The notes beneath the pieces were generated by a model that did no database searches, was not told where the DNA came from, and saw nothing but the letters and a program-made list of their open reading frames with translations. The position numbers and the translations under genes were made by a program. 13,962 nucleotides of DNA from an uncultured Eubacteriales bacterium (GTDB lineage Bacteria > Bacillota > Clostridia > Peptostreptococcales > Anaerovoracaceae): contig CACYBO010000022.1 in the NCBI GenBank assembly GCA_902772685.1, forward strand, positions 1 through 13,962, in the 5' to 3' direction. This document shows, piece by piece, positions 8,562 through 13,840 of the stretch; position 1 is the stretch's first letter, and every line of letters starts with the position of its first letter.

Positions 8562-8587
8562 AAAAAGCGGGGGCTCATTTGCCCCCG
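8562..8587 (-). terminator. Intrinsic terminator after the tail tube gene
   Basis: On the minus strand CGGGGGC / GCCCCCG form a perfect 7-bp GC stem with a 6-base loop (AAATGA), followed by CTTTTTA. It lies about 20 bases after the tail tube stop and about 30 before the next start. It likely lowers transcription of the chaperone, tape measure and tip genes relative to capsid and tube. Confidence 0.85.
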
Positions 8588-8606
8588 TCTGCCGTTTGTT
8601 CTGAAA

Positions 8607-9230
8607 TTATGCGCCGACCGCTGTCGTGTCCGCATACACATAGGACGCGATAGCCTGCTGATCCGCGGTTACCGTCACGCCAGCCCCGCCGTCCGGAGCA
8701 CCGGTGCCGTTTGCCGCAAATGTGTAGCTGTACTCCGCATAGTCCTCCGCATTGGATGTCTTTGTCCACTCCGTAAGATAGCCCTGATAATATGTGCCGG
8801 CATATTTGTTCGTGTCCTGGCGCGGATTCGTAAGATCAGCCTCCCAGCACTCGACCAGCTTATTCTTCAGGCACGCATCCCGGAGCTTCTCTCCGAGCGT
8901 CCCGTCGCCTTTCAGCACGATGGCCGTGCCAGTGATCTCAACCGTTACAATGCCCGGCTTCTGGATCGCGCCGTCCTTGGTGGCGATGCTGTCACCGTCA
9001 GCCGAGATACTGTGCTCGTTCTCCGTCGTGAATGCGATGACCGCTCCGGTCCCGGTCGCCCTGTCCTCATATCTGCGGAAAAGATAGACGATCTGTTTGC
9101 CCTGGACAGCCTCCGCGGCATTGCCGGTGCTGGTGTCTGCGCCGGTCGTCCCGCTGGTATTGCCGCTGGTATCACCGCTGGTGTCGCCGGTTGTCCCGCC
9201 GTCAAAAAGATGTAAATTCATATCAAGCAT
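8607..9230 (-). CDS. Major tail tube protein (TP901-1 major tail family)
   Basis: 207 residues starting at 9230 with AGGAGG seven bases upstream. Position between tail terminator and chaperones, size, and a pattern of beta-strands with a central helix (LGEKLRDACLKNKLVECWEADL) and KYAGTYYQGYLTEW fit the TP901-1-type major tail protein, which polymerises into the hollow tail tube. The N-terminus is unusual. It starts MLDMNLHLF-DGG, close to the Prp sites of scaffold and capsid here (MNLQLF-A, MNIQMF-T), and continues with Gly-Asp-Thr-Ser repeats to about residue 36 before the folded domain. A strong terminator lies just after the gene, as expected for a highly expressed product. Confidence 0.88.
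   Translation of the reverse strand: MLDMNLHLFDGGTTGDTSGDTSGNTSGTTGADTSTGNAAEAVQGKQIVYLFRRYEDRATGTGAVIAFTTENEHSISADGDSIATKDGAIQKPGIVTVEITGTAIVLKGDGTLGEKLRDACLKNKLVECWEADLTNPRQDTNKYAGTYYQGYLTEWTKTSNAEDYAEYSYTFAANGTGAPDGGAGVTVTADQQAIASYVYADTTAVGA
9123..9200 (-). repeat. Gly-Asp-Thr-Ser repeats at tail tube N-terminus
   Basis: Degenerate 12-base units encode TTGD, TSGD, TSGN, TSGT, TGAD, TSTG (residues 13-36). The tract is predicted disordered and separates the Prp-like motif from the folded tube domain. It resembles the capsid C-terminal repeats at 11122-11181 in both period and amino acids. Confidence 0.85.
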
Positions 9231-9265
9231 GATAATGCCTCCTGTATCTGTGATTAACTAATGTT

Positions 9266-9661
9266 TCAGTGTTTCGGCGTGAAATGCACTTCCGCCTCCA
9301 CAATCCCGTGCAGGAGCGGCTGTGCCGTCGTGTAGTCCGGGATGATCCGGCTGGTAACGTTCCGCACCAGGAACGAGTAATCGGGATGCTGAGCGTTCCG
9401 CAGGACTTCCTTGACGGCTGCATTCCTTGCAGACACTGTGCCGCGCTGATCGAACCGGCAGTGCCAGTTATGGACCGTCACGGGAATATAGCCGATAATG
9501 ACGGATTTCGTCTCCCGGTCATTCTGGTTGAACTCGCCAAGGTAGGTGAATGGATAGGGCGTGTCCTCCCCCGGCAGCGCACCGTCATACACACTGTCCG
9601 GATAGCGCTCCATGAGCGCCGCCCTAACCGCTGCGAAATAAGCCTGTTGTGGTTCCAGCAT
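9266..9661 (-). CDS. Tail terminator / tail completion protein candidate
   Basis: A 131-residue protein between the gp10-like gene and the tail tube gene, the usual place of the tail terminator (SPP1 gp17 / lambda gpU type). The start at 9661 has GGAGG nine bases upstream. Features include an N-terminal helix (QAYFAAVRAALMERYPDSVYDG), PYPFTYLGEF, and a conserved-looking VTVHNWHCRFDQRG segment followed by a helix with ARNAAVKEVL, which fits alpha/beta tail terminators. These cap the completed tail and join it to the head. The role is inferred mostly from synteny, size and these features. Confidence 0.75.
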   Translation of the reverse strand: MLEPQQAYFAAVRAALMERYPDSVYDGALPGEDTPYPFTYLGEFNQNDRETKSVIIGYIPVTVHNWHCRFDQRGTVSARNAAVKEVLRNAQHPDYSFLVRNVTSRIIPDYTTAQPLLHGIVEAEVHFTPKH

Positions 9662-9676
9662 AATCTGATTCCTCCG

Positions 9677-10018
9677 TCACTTCATGAGCCGCTTCAGGTC
9701 ATCATGGAAGCGTCTGCTCTCCTGCTCAAATGCCGGGCGTATATATGGCTGCGCGTCCATATAGCGCGTCCCCCACTCCACATACCCCGCATAATTTGTA
9801 TGAGGAGCGACCTCAGCCGTGAGCCCGTTGTCCCGAATTTCTAGGGTAATATGATCTGTAAGATTGCCCGTAACCCTCGGGCAGATCATCTGTGCAGTGG
9901 TCTGCATCTCAGAGCCATGGAACTGCACGACTGTCTTCACGTCCTCGAGCTTCACATTGTCCTTAAGTTTCGCCTCGAATTCCTTGAAGCCTTCCAGCTT
10001 CACACTCGTCCTGCCCAT
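9677..10018 (-). CDS. HK97 gp10-like tail completion protein
   Basis: A 113-residue protein with the hallmark of the HK97 gp10 family: near the C-terminus, HTNYAGYVEWGTRYM followed by AQPYIRPAFEQ. The N-terminus (LEGFKEFEAKLKDN) is the usual amphipathic helix, then PRVTGNLTDHITLE. These proteins act at the head-tail junction. The start at 10018 lies 4 bases after the previous stop; a GGAAAG about 11 bases upstream can serve as ribosome binding site. A longer frame beginning at 10129 overlaps the preceding gene and reads poorly, so it is not used. Confidence 0.88.
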   Translation of the reverse strand: MGRTSVKLEGFKEFEAKLKDNVKLEDVKTVVQFHGSEMQTTAQMICPRVTGNLTDHITLEIRDNGLTAEVAPHTNYAGYVEWGTRYMDAQPYIRPAFEQESRRFHDDLKRLMK

Positions 10019-10022
10019 ACCG

Positions 10023-10352
10023 TCACTTGCTTTCCTTCTGGATCTCTGAAACAATAAACACCTGCTTGTTCCGGAGCATAAAACAACTGTCTGCAGTGTA
10101 CAGCCTGTCACCAATCCGGATCCTGTCAAAAGGATGAGTGTAAGGATTAAGCAGCCGGATTGTCAGCGCGTCTTCCCGGATATTTCCATACTCGATCTGC
10201 AGATTCCTATCACCTTTTGGCTGAGTGCTCGACTGGGTGATGGACGCAACGCGCTTTTTCTCGATGACTTCAGGATCTGTATAGTTACCGGTTTCCTCGT
10301 CATATTCCCCCGGGATTACACGCTGAAAGTATACTGCCTTGTCAAACCTCAT
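10023..10352 (-). CDS. Head-closure / head-tail joining protein candidate
   Basis: Start at 10352 with an excellent AGGAGG seven bases upstream; a longer in-frame reading from 10385 lacks this. The 109-residue product is beta-rich, with a central RIRIGDRLYTADSCFMLRNKQVF segment typical of small barrel proteins that plug the connector (SPP1 gp16-type stopper). Position, directly after the gp6-like gene and before the gp10-like gene, is the main support for the role. Sequence similarity to named head-closure families is not obvious to me, so the role is inferred from synteny. Confidence 0.72.
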   Translation of the reverse strand: MRFDKAVYFQRVIPGEYDEETGNYTDPEVIEKKRVASITQSSTQPKGDRNLQIEYGNIREDALTIRLLNPYTHPFDRIRIGDRLYTADSCFMLRNKQVFIVSEIQKESK

Positions 10353-10366
10353 AAAGCGCCCTCCTA

Positions 10367-10708
10367 TCAGATGAACTTGATGCAAGGGCGCCTCCTGTGG
10401 TAGGCGTCGAGCCAGCTGGTGATATCCTTCTCAAACTCGGCAAACGGGTTATCGCTCCATGAAAGCGTTTCTCCCTCGACCGTATGGCTTGCCGCGCCTT
10501 CCGAGCCGATGCGGTTATACTGCTTCACCGAGACAGCAACGACAATGTATGCCAGATCATCCGGCACGGCTTCCACACCACCGAGCTTCACTTTCAGCTG
10601 CGCTTTGACATCCCCGATGATGTCCCAGAGCTGGTCTTCAATTTCCGCCCCGATCTCGTCGGTAGGATCAATGCGGCGCTTTACCCTGTCAAGCAGTTCC
10701 TGTGTCAT
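10367..10708 (-). CDS. Head-tail connector (gp6-like adaptor)
   Basis: A 113-residue protein that fits the phage head-tail connector family (HK97 gp6 / SPP1 gp15 type): a helical N-terminus (ELLDRVKRRID), a hydrophobic helix with the AYIVVAVSVKQYNRIGSEG stretch, then VEGETLSWSDN and a C-terminal WLDAYHRRR. Such proteins form the ring attached below the portal. Two starts are possible: an ATG at 10714 overlapping the previous stop (ATGA), and one at 10708 six bases after AAGGA. I prefer 10708 because of the spacing. It follows the capsid-linked gene and precedes a head-closure candidate, the normal gene order. Confidence 0.85.
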   Translation of the reverse strand: MTQELLDRVKRRIDPTDEIGAEIEDQLWDIIGDVKAQLKVKLGGVEAVPDDLAYIVVAVSVKQYNRIGSEGAASHTVEGETLSWSDNPFAEFEKDITSWLDAYHRRRPCIKFI

Positions 10709-10710
10709 GA

Positions 10711-11040
10711 TCATTCCTTCTTTCTTGCCGTAGTCTTCTTCACTGCCGGCTTTTTACCCGCTGTCCGCTTCGGCTTTTCTTTCGCGGGAGATTTCGCCGG
10801 TTCCTTCTGTGCCATCTCCGGTTCTTCCTTTGCAGCTTCCGTCTCCGGAGACTCAGGGATGGCGATCAGCGGCACATGCTGGAGATTGTCACTGGTGGAC
10901 AGCGCATGTATCCGCTCCGGTGTCGGGTTCAGCCCCTCCCTCGGGTACGTATCCCCGGGTTTGTAGCGGTGATAGGACGTGATGCCGTCGACAATCTTCC
11001 AGTCCTGCAGGTCGACCCATGGTCTGATTACAACATACAT
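10711..11040 (-). CDS. Small head-region protein with histone-like basic tail
   Basis: The start at 11040 follows GGAG five bases upstream; an in-frame ATG further up would run through the stem-loop and has no comparable site. The 109-residue protein has two parts. Residues of about 1-62 look folded (aromatic-rich, YHRYKPGDTYPRE, then a short helix and VPLIAI). Residues of about 65-109 are low-complexity Glu/Ala/Pro switching to Lys/Ala/Pro (AGKKPAVKKTTARKK), like a histone H1 tail. Small proteins with a similar N-terminal half are common between capsid and connector genes of Bacillota siphophages, with no settled function. The basic tail could contact DNA or an acidic surface. Its TGA overlaps the region just before the next start. 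Confidence 0.78.
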   Translation of the reverse strand: MYVVIRPWVDLQDWKIVDGITSYHRYKPGDTYPREGLNPTPERIHALSTSDNLQHVPLIAIPESPETEAAKEEPEMAQKEPAKSPAKEKPKRTAGKKPAVKKTTARKKE

Positions 11041-11055
11041 TCTCCGTACCTCATG

Positions 11056-11078
11056 CCGGGGAGGAAGTCCCTCCCCGG
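11056..11078 (-). promoter_or_regulatory. Perfect 9-bp stem-loop between capsid and next gene
   Basis: CCGGGGAGG and CCTCCCCGG pair over 9 bp around a 5-base loop. Neither strand has a following T-tract, so it is not a standard intrinsic terminator. It starts 19 bases after the capsid stop and ends 15 bases before the next start. It could protect the 3' end of abundant capsid mRNA or hide the GGGAGG within the stem from ribosomes. Confidence 0.7.
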
Positions 11079-11097
11079 TCCGTATCAATCTGTGTTA

Positions 11098-12093
11098 TCA
11101 GGCGCCCTGAGTGACTCCGGAAGTATCACCTTCGGTATCACCGGACGTATCGCCTTCTGTGTCGCCCTCGGTATCGCCCTCAGCACCAGCAATGGAGCCC
11201 TTGATCACGCCGTCCAGGAGCTCCGGATAGAATACCACGGAGCAGAAGAGCAGCGTCGTGATGGAAGCATTGTCAGTTTCAATGGAATGAGTCATGCCCA
11301 CAAGACCGGACTCGTCACCGGTCAGCTGGAAGGATTCCGCAAGGTCTCCGCCAGATGCCGGAACATATGCGCCGTTCAGATTCTCGAGCACAGTGCCGAT
11401 GACTTCGCCTTTTGTCAGCTCCGGATGAACGAACGCTGTGCCGAGCCCGAGGAAGTTCTCTACATAGGTGAATCCGAACGCGGTCTGCGTCGTGATTGTT
11501 CCGCTTGCCAGATAGTCCGCCACATCGTCGGAAGAAACGAAGTAGACCGGAGTTGCATCAGTGTCAACATACTTCTTCTGAAGGGCTGCCCATACATAAG
11601 CAAGCGCCGCCTGCAGGTTCTCGCCGGCCGGAGCTGTGCCGGTGCCGAGCCCGATGGTGGTGAAGAATCCCGCCTTGATCGTCTTCCTGATCTCGCCGAT
11701 CAGCTTCTCGTCGGTCATGTTGATGGCTCTTTCGCGGCCGTATTTCTGGATAGACTCGGCTGTTACCTGCTTGCGGTATTTGCCAAGGGTAAGCTCGATG
11801 GTCTTTGCCAGTTCCCTCTTCACCTTAGACAGGGCGATGACTTCGCCTTCTGCTACCTGATCGGCGATGACGACGGTCTCCTTGTAGAGCTTGATCAGCG
11901 TGCCGGCAGACATCGGGATCATCTCCGTGATGCCGAGGATGCGCTGCAGGGTCTCGATGTTGTCTTTGATCCTGCTCGTAAAATCAATGGAAATAGCCGG
12001 GGCGAGGTCACTCGTGGTCGTCTCATTCTCCGGCACGGTGAACATCTGGATGTTCATAGTCAGTTTTCTTGCAAGTCTTTTACATACGTTCAT
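11098..12093 (-). CDS. Major capsid protein (HK97-fold expected)
   Basis: A 331-residue protein immediately after the scaffold gene, with a strong ribosome binding site (AAGGAG, 7 bases before the ATG). Size, position and sequence character fit an HK97-fold major capsid protein: an early helical segment, a long central part with alternating beta-type stretches, and a hydrophobic strand near the C-terminus (TTLLFCSVVFYPE). Residues 1-18 form a short basic extension ending in MNIQMF-T, resembling the Prp site of phage 80-alpha capsid protein, which is cut after residue 14; removal would leave about 313 residues. The C-terminus is unusual: five tandem Gly-Asp-Thr units follow the folded part. 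The family assignment rests on context and general features; I did not identify a diagnostic capsid motif. Confidence 0.87.
   Translation of the reverse strand: MNVCKRLARKLTMNIQMFTVPENETTTSDLAPAISIDFTSRIKDNIETLQRILGITEMIPMSAGTLIKLYKETVVIADQVAEGEVIALSKVKRELAKTIELTLGKYRKQVTAESIQKYGRERAINMTDEKLIGEIRKTIKAGFFTTIGLGTGTAPAGENLQAALAYVWAALQKKYVDTDATPVYFVSSDDVADYLASGTITTQTAFGFTYVENFLGLGTAFVHPELTKGEVIGTVLENLNGAYVPASGGDLAESFQLTGDESGLVGMTHSIETDNASITTLLFCSVVFYPELLDGVIKGSIAGAEGDTEGDTEGDTSGDTEGDTSGVTQGA
11122..11181 (-). repeat. Five tandem 12-base repeats encoding (E/S)GDT, capsid C-terminus
   Basis: Five consecutive 12-base units encode EGDT, EGDT, EGDT, SGDT, EGDT, followed by a degenerate SGVT. The units differ at wobble positions. 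The tract is predicted to be disordered and exposed. A related Gly-Asp-Thr tract lies at the N-terminus of the tail tube protein (9123-9200). Confidence 0.9.
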
Positions 12094-12122
12094 GGTATTC
12101 TCCTTTTTATGATCCCTTTTCT

Positions 12123-12812
12123 TTACGTAAAAAGGTTTATGTGTTCTCTTATCAGTTTCTGGCGTTCGGTAGGATTCTTAATAGCCATGATCCTCTCTTT
12201 CGTCCAGCCGCCGTCGCCGTCACCCTTCTTCTTCGGGCTGCCCCCGCTTGCCTTCATGGCTGCTTTGACGCCATTGTTCACGGCGTCCTGGAAGAGCTTC
12301 ACGAACTCATCCACGTTCGCCTTGGTCTCTTCTGCCGTATCTGCGATCATGTGGGCTACCAGCTTCGAGGATACGTTGATGCCTGCATCCTTCAGGATGT
12401 CCGATGCAGATGAGAGCATGTCCGCGTTCCGCTTCTCAGCCTTCAGCTCCGCAAGCTCCTGCTGCATCTGTTTGAACTCAGCGTCGCGCTTTTCTTCCTT
12501 GCTCATGTTCTTGAGCTTCTCAGCCTCGGCGGCTTCCCGGGACTTCTTCTCGGCTGCTTTTGCGGCCTTTGCAAGCCTCTGCTTCACGATCCGGTCGATG
12601 TCTGCCTGCGTGTACTTCTTCTCGTCCTCGCCGCCCTTGTCATCATCGTCACCATCATCTTCGTTGCCGCCGCTGCCTTCCTCATCTCCGTCGTCACCGT
12701 CATCCCCGTCATCTGCGAAGAGCTGCAGGTTCATGGGGAGAAGCGCTCCCAACCTGGAATGCCTTCTGTACTGTTCACGGTTCATCCGCGCTGTAATAAT
12801 TCTGTTCATCAT
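12123..12812 (-). CDS. Capsid scaffolding protein (DUF4355-like)
   Basis: From the ATG at 12812 the protein has 229 residues. The start is set by GGAGG nine bases upstream; an in-frame ATG at 12836 has no such site. Layout: a basic N-terminal extension, the motif MNLQLF-A at residues 27-33, a long Asp/Glu/Gly tract (about 34-60), an Ala/Lys/Glu-rich predicted coiled coil (about 65-120), a helical region (about 125-190) and a basic Gly/Lys linker before a short C-terminal helix. This order fits phage scaffolds of the DUF4355 type, which guide procapsid assembly and then leave or are degraded. The MNLQLF-A motif closely matches the Prp site in the 80-alpha scaffold, also followed by an acidic tract, so cleavage between F32 and A33 is expected. 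The capsid gene follows after 29 bases. Confidence 0.88.
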   Translation of the reverse strand: MMNRIITARMNREQYRRHSRLGALLPMNLQLFADDGDDGDDGDEEGSGGNEDDGDDDDKGGEDEKKYTQADIDRIVKQRLAKAAKAAEKKSREAAEAEKLKNMSKEEKRDAEFKQMQQELAELKAEKRNADMLSSASDILKDAGINVSSKLVAHMIADTAEETKANVDEFVKLFQDAVNNGVKAAMKASGGSPKKKGDGDGGWTKERIMAIKNPTERQKLIREHINLFT

Positions 12813-12839
12813 GGTCTTAATCCTCCGAAAATCCATATG

Positions 12840-12910
12840 TTAAAGGTCTATGTTGCCCTGTTCCGTGGCTTTAAGCAGGTCCACGTTCCCGCGTCCCCTC
12901 GCTGTGAGGG
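12840..12910 (-). promoter_or_regulatory. Candidate structured leader upstream of the scaffold gene
   Basis: Between the terminator and the scaffold gene the minus strand holds a 5-bp hairpin (CCCTC acagc GAGGG, 12896-12910) and a second perfect 5-bp stem CGTGG/CCACG (12881-12885 with 12864-12868). The loop of the second stem contains CCTG (12876-12879), which can pair with CAGG (12857-12860) three bases downstream of the stem, giving an H-type pseudoknot. I find no convincing -35/-10 promoter in this stretch. The same bases can be read as the end of a small open frame (see 12840-12953), so the pairing may be chance. Confidence 0.35.
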
Positions 12911-12953
12911 TAAATAAAAAGGACGGTCTCCCGTCCTGATTAAACAATCTCAA
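12840..12953 (-). CDS. Possible small protein of about 37 residues overlapping the terminator
   Basis: In a frame different from Prp, the bases from a TTG at 12953 (or 12947) to TAA at 12840 are open and give a protein-like sequence ending in NVDLLKATEQGNIDL. Third codon positions are mostly G or C, as in the neighbouring genes. Against this: no ATG, no clear ribosome binding site, a terminator hairpin inside its first codons, and very short length. It could be a small coupled ORF, a degraded gene end, or chance. Confidence 0.2.
   Translation of the reverse strand: MRLFNQDGRPSFLFTLTARGRGNVDLLKATEQGNIDL
12911..12937 (-). terminator. Intrinsic terminator after the protease gene
   Basis: On the minus strand a perfect 7-bp stem (AGGACGG / CCGTCCT) closes a GAGA tetraloop, a stable GNRA-type loop, and is followed by TTTTTATTT. 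It begins two bases after the Prp stop codon. It should end many transcripts here, so that scaffold and capsid need read-through, antitermination or a promoter of their own. Confidence 0.8.
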
Positions 12954-13245
12954 AACTTACATATTCCGGGTACTGCTCCGCAACGTCCCGGAGCCCCAAA
13001 AGTGCGCTGTCAAGAAGGAGTCTCGCCTTCTTCGAACAGTGTCCGTGCCAAATCAAAGCGCCGTCCCCCGGCTCTCCTCTGACTGATACAAGGTCGTTCG
13101 TGAACTCCGCAATGGAATTCACCAGCGTGAGGAACAACGTGCTCACAGAGGCGCACACGATGTCGGTTCCATGTGTGGAGTATCCGGAATGACCGCGGAT
13201 GTGCAGGCTCGGCGGTTCTCTGCTCCCGTAGGTGATTTCAATCAT
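12940..13245 (-). CDS. prp: Prp-type cysteine protease (ribosomal-processing / phage prohead protease)
   Basis: This 101-residue protein has the Prp (YsxB) signature: GHSGY, then H25-G, then DIVCASVS. The pair H19 and C31 is separated by 12 residues, matching the catalytic His22/Cys34 pair of Staphylococcus aureus Prp. In Bacillota, Prp removes an N-terminal extension of ribosomal protein L27 ending in LNLQFF; in phage 80-alpha the host enzyme also trims scaffold and capsid at similar sites. Here a phage-linked copy lies directly before the scaffold and capsid genes, both of which carry such a site, so it is most likely the maturation protease of this phage. The usual small size (about 100-110 residues) is kept and no key residue is missing. 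The ATG overlaps the preceding stop (ATGA). A strong terminator follows immediately. Confidence 0.93.
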   Translation of the reverse strand: MIEITYGSREPPSLHIRGHSGYSTHGTDIVCASVSTLFLTLVNSIAEFTNDLVSVRGEPGDGALIWHGHCSKKARLLLDSALLGLRDVAEQYPEYVSFEIV

Positions 13246-13457
13246 GTATGCACCTCATCATCTTTCAGAAACATGTCGTCGTCAGTTGTTCTATAAGTGC
13301 TGCATACCGGACAAAGGAATTCATAAATGGCACTATTGTACTGCGTGCCGATTTTCCTCAAGTCTTCCGCTTCAGCCTCAAGAATTGAGCCGCAGTGGAC
13401 GCATTTGAATCTCTTCGGATACGCCTTCGGCTTCTTGCCTTCGACCAGAATCCTCAT
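13242..13457 (-). CDS. Small zinc-ribbon protein, function unknown
   Basis: A 71-residue protein with two CxxC pairs (C19/C22 and C49/C52) separated by 26 residues, the spacing of a classical zinc ribbon. The N-terminus is basic (KKPKAYPKRFK) and the C-terminus acidic (TTDDDMFLKDDE). Zinc binding is inferred from the cysteine pattern. Proteins of this kind may bind nucleic acid or serve as small adaptors, but I cannot choose between these. It starts on an ATGA overlap with the preceding gene and its own TGA overlaps the ATG of the Prp gene, so it is translated as part of the same unit. No family name is recognised. Confidence 0.78.
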   Translation of the reverse strand: MRILVEGKKPKAYPKRFKCVHCGSILEAEAEDLRKIGTQYNSAIYEFLCPVCSTYRTTDDDMFLKDDEVHT

Positions 13458-13840
13458 TCCCGTACCTCCGCACCACTTACGCCGTTACAGCGGATACAAA
13501 ACTCATATGCTTTGATTTTGCCCCTTGCTTCTGTAAGCTGGCTGCCCATGTAATCACAAGCACTCTCAGAGGCTTTCAGTGCCTCTTTGAGTTTCTCTTT
13601 TTCTGCTGCCAGCTCTTTATGTGCTCTGTTCATCGCAGCCATGCTCAGCTTGAGTTCCTCGAGCTGGCGAAGCCGTTCTGTCTTATCTTCATCTGTCTCG
13701 TGCAGGTATTCCGCAACAATCGTCGCCCAGTTCGTAACACTCATGTACACATCACTGCTGATGCAATCGTTTTTCTTGTAGCTATCAAGCCACTTCTGGG
13801 CTCTATCTTTGAGCGTCATTTCTCTTACTACTTCTGACAT
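13454..13840 (-). CDS. Small predicted coiled-coil protein, function unknown
   Basis: The gene encodes 128 residues. Residues of about 50-110 are rich in Glu, Lys, Leu and Ala with heptad-like spacing and almost no Pro or Gly, which predicts a long coiled coil. The N-terminal part carries a few aromatics (W18, W38) and the C-terminus has a CIRC pair. The ATG at 13840 lies about 10 bases after a weak purine run (AAAAGGCGG); an internal ATG at residue 8 is possible. Its TGA overlaps the next ATG (ATGA), so translation is probably coupled. It lies upstream of the protease and scaffold genes, where phages carry accessory head genes, but no family is recognised and no function is assigned. Confidence 0.75.
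   Translation of the reverse strand: MSEVVREMTLKDRAQKWLDSYKKNDCISSDVYMSVTNWATIVAEYLHETDEDKTERLRQLEELKLSMAAMNRAHKELAAEKEKLKEALKASESACDYMGSQLTEARGKIKAYEFCIRCNGVSGAEVRE

Noticed and set aside
10876..12843. A 655-codon open frame on the plus strand
   Set aside because: It lies antisense to the linker, capsid and scaffold genes, which have good ribosome binding sites and recognisable features. Its Ser/Pro run is just the reverse reading of the acidic scaffold tract, and it has no protein family character.
12812..12911. A sigma-70 promoter for the scaffold gene
   Set aside because: I searched the gap by eye and found no pair of -35 and -10 boxes at proper spacing; CATATG near 12838 and AT-rich bits alone are not enough.
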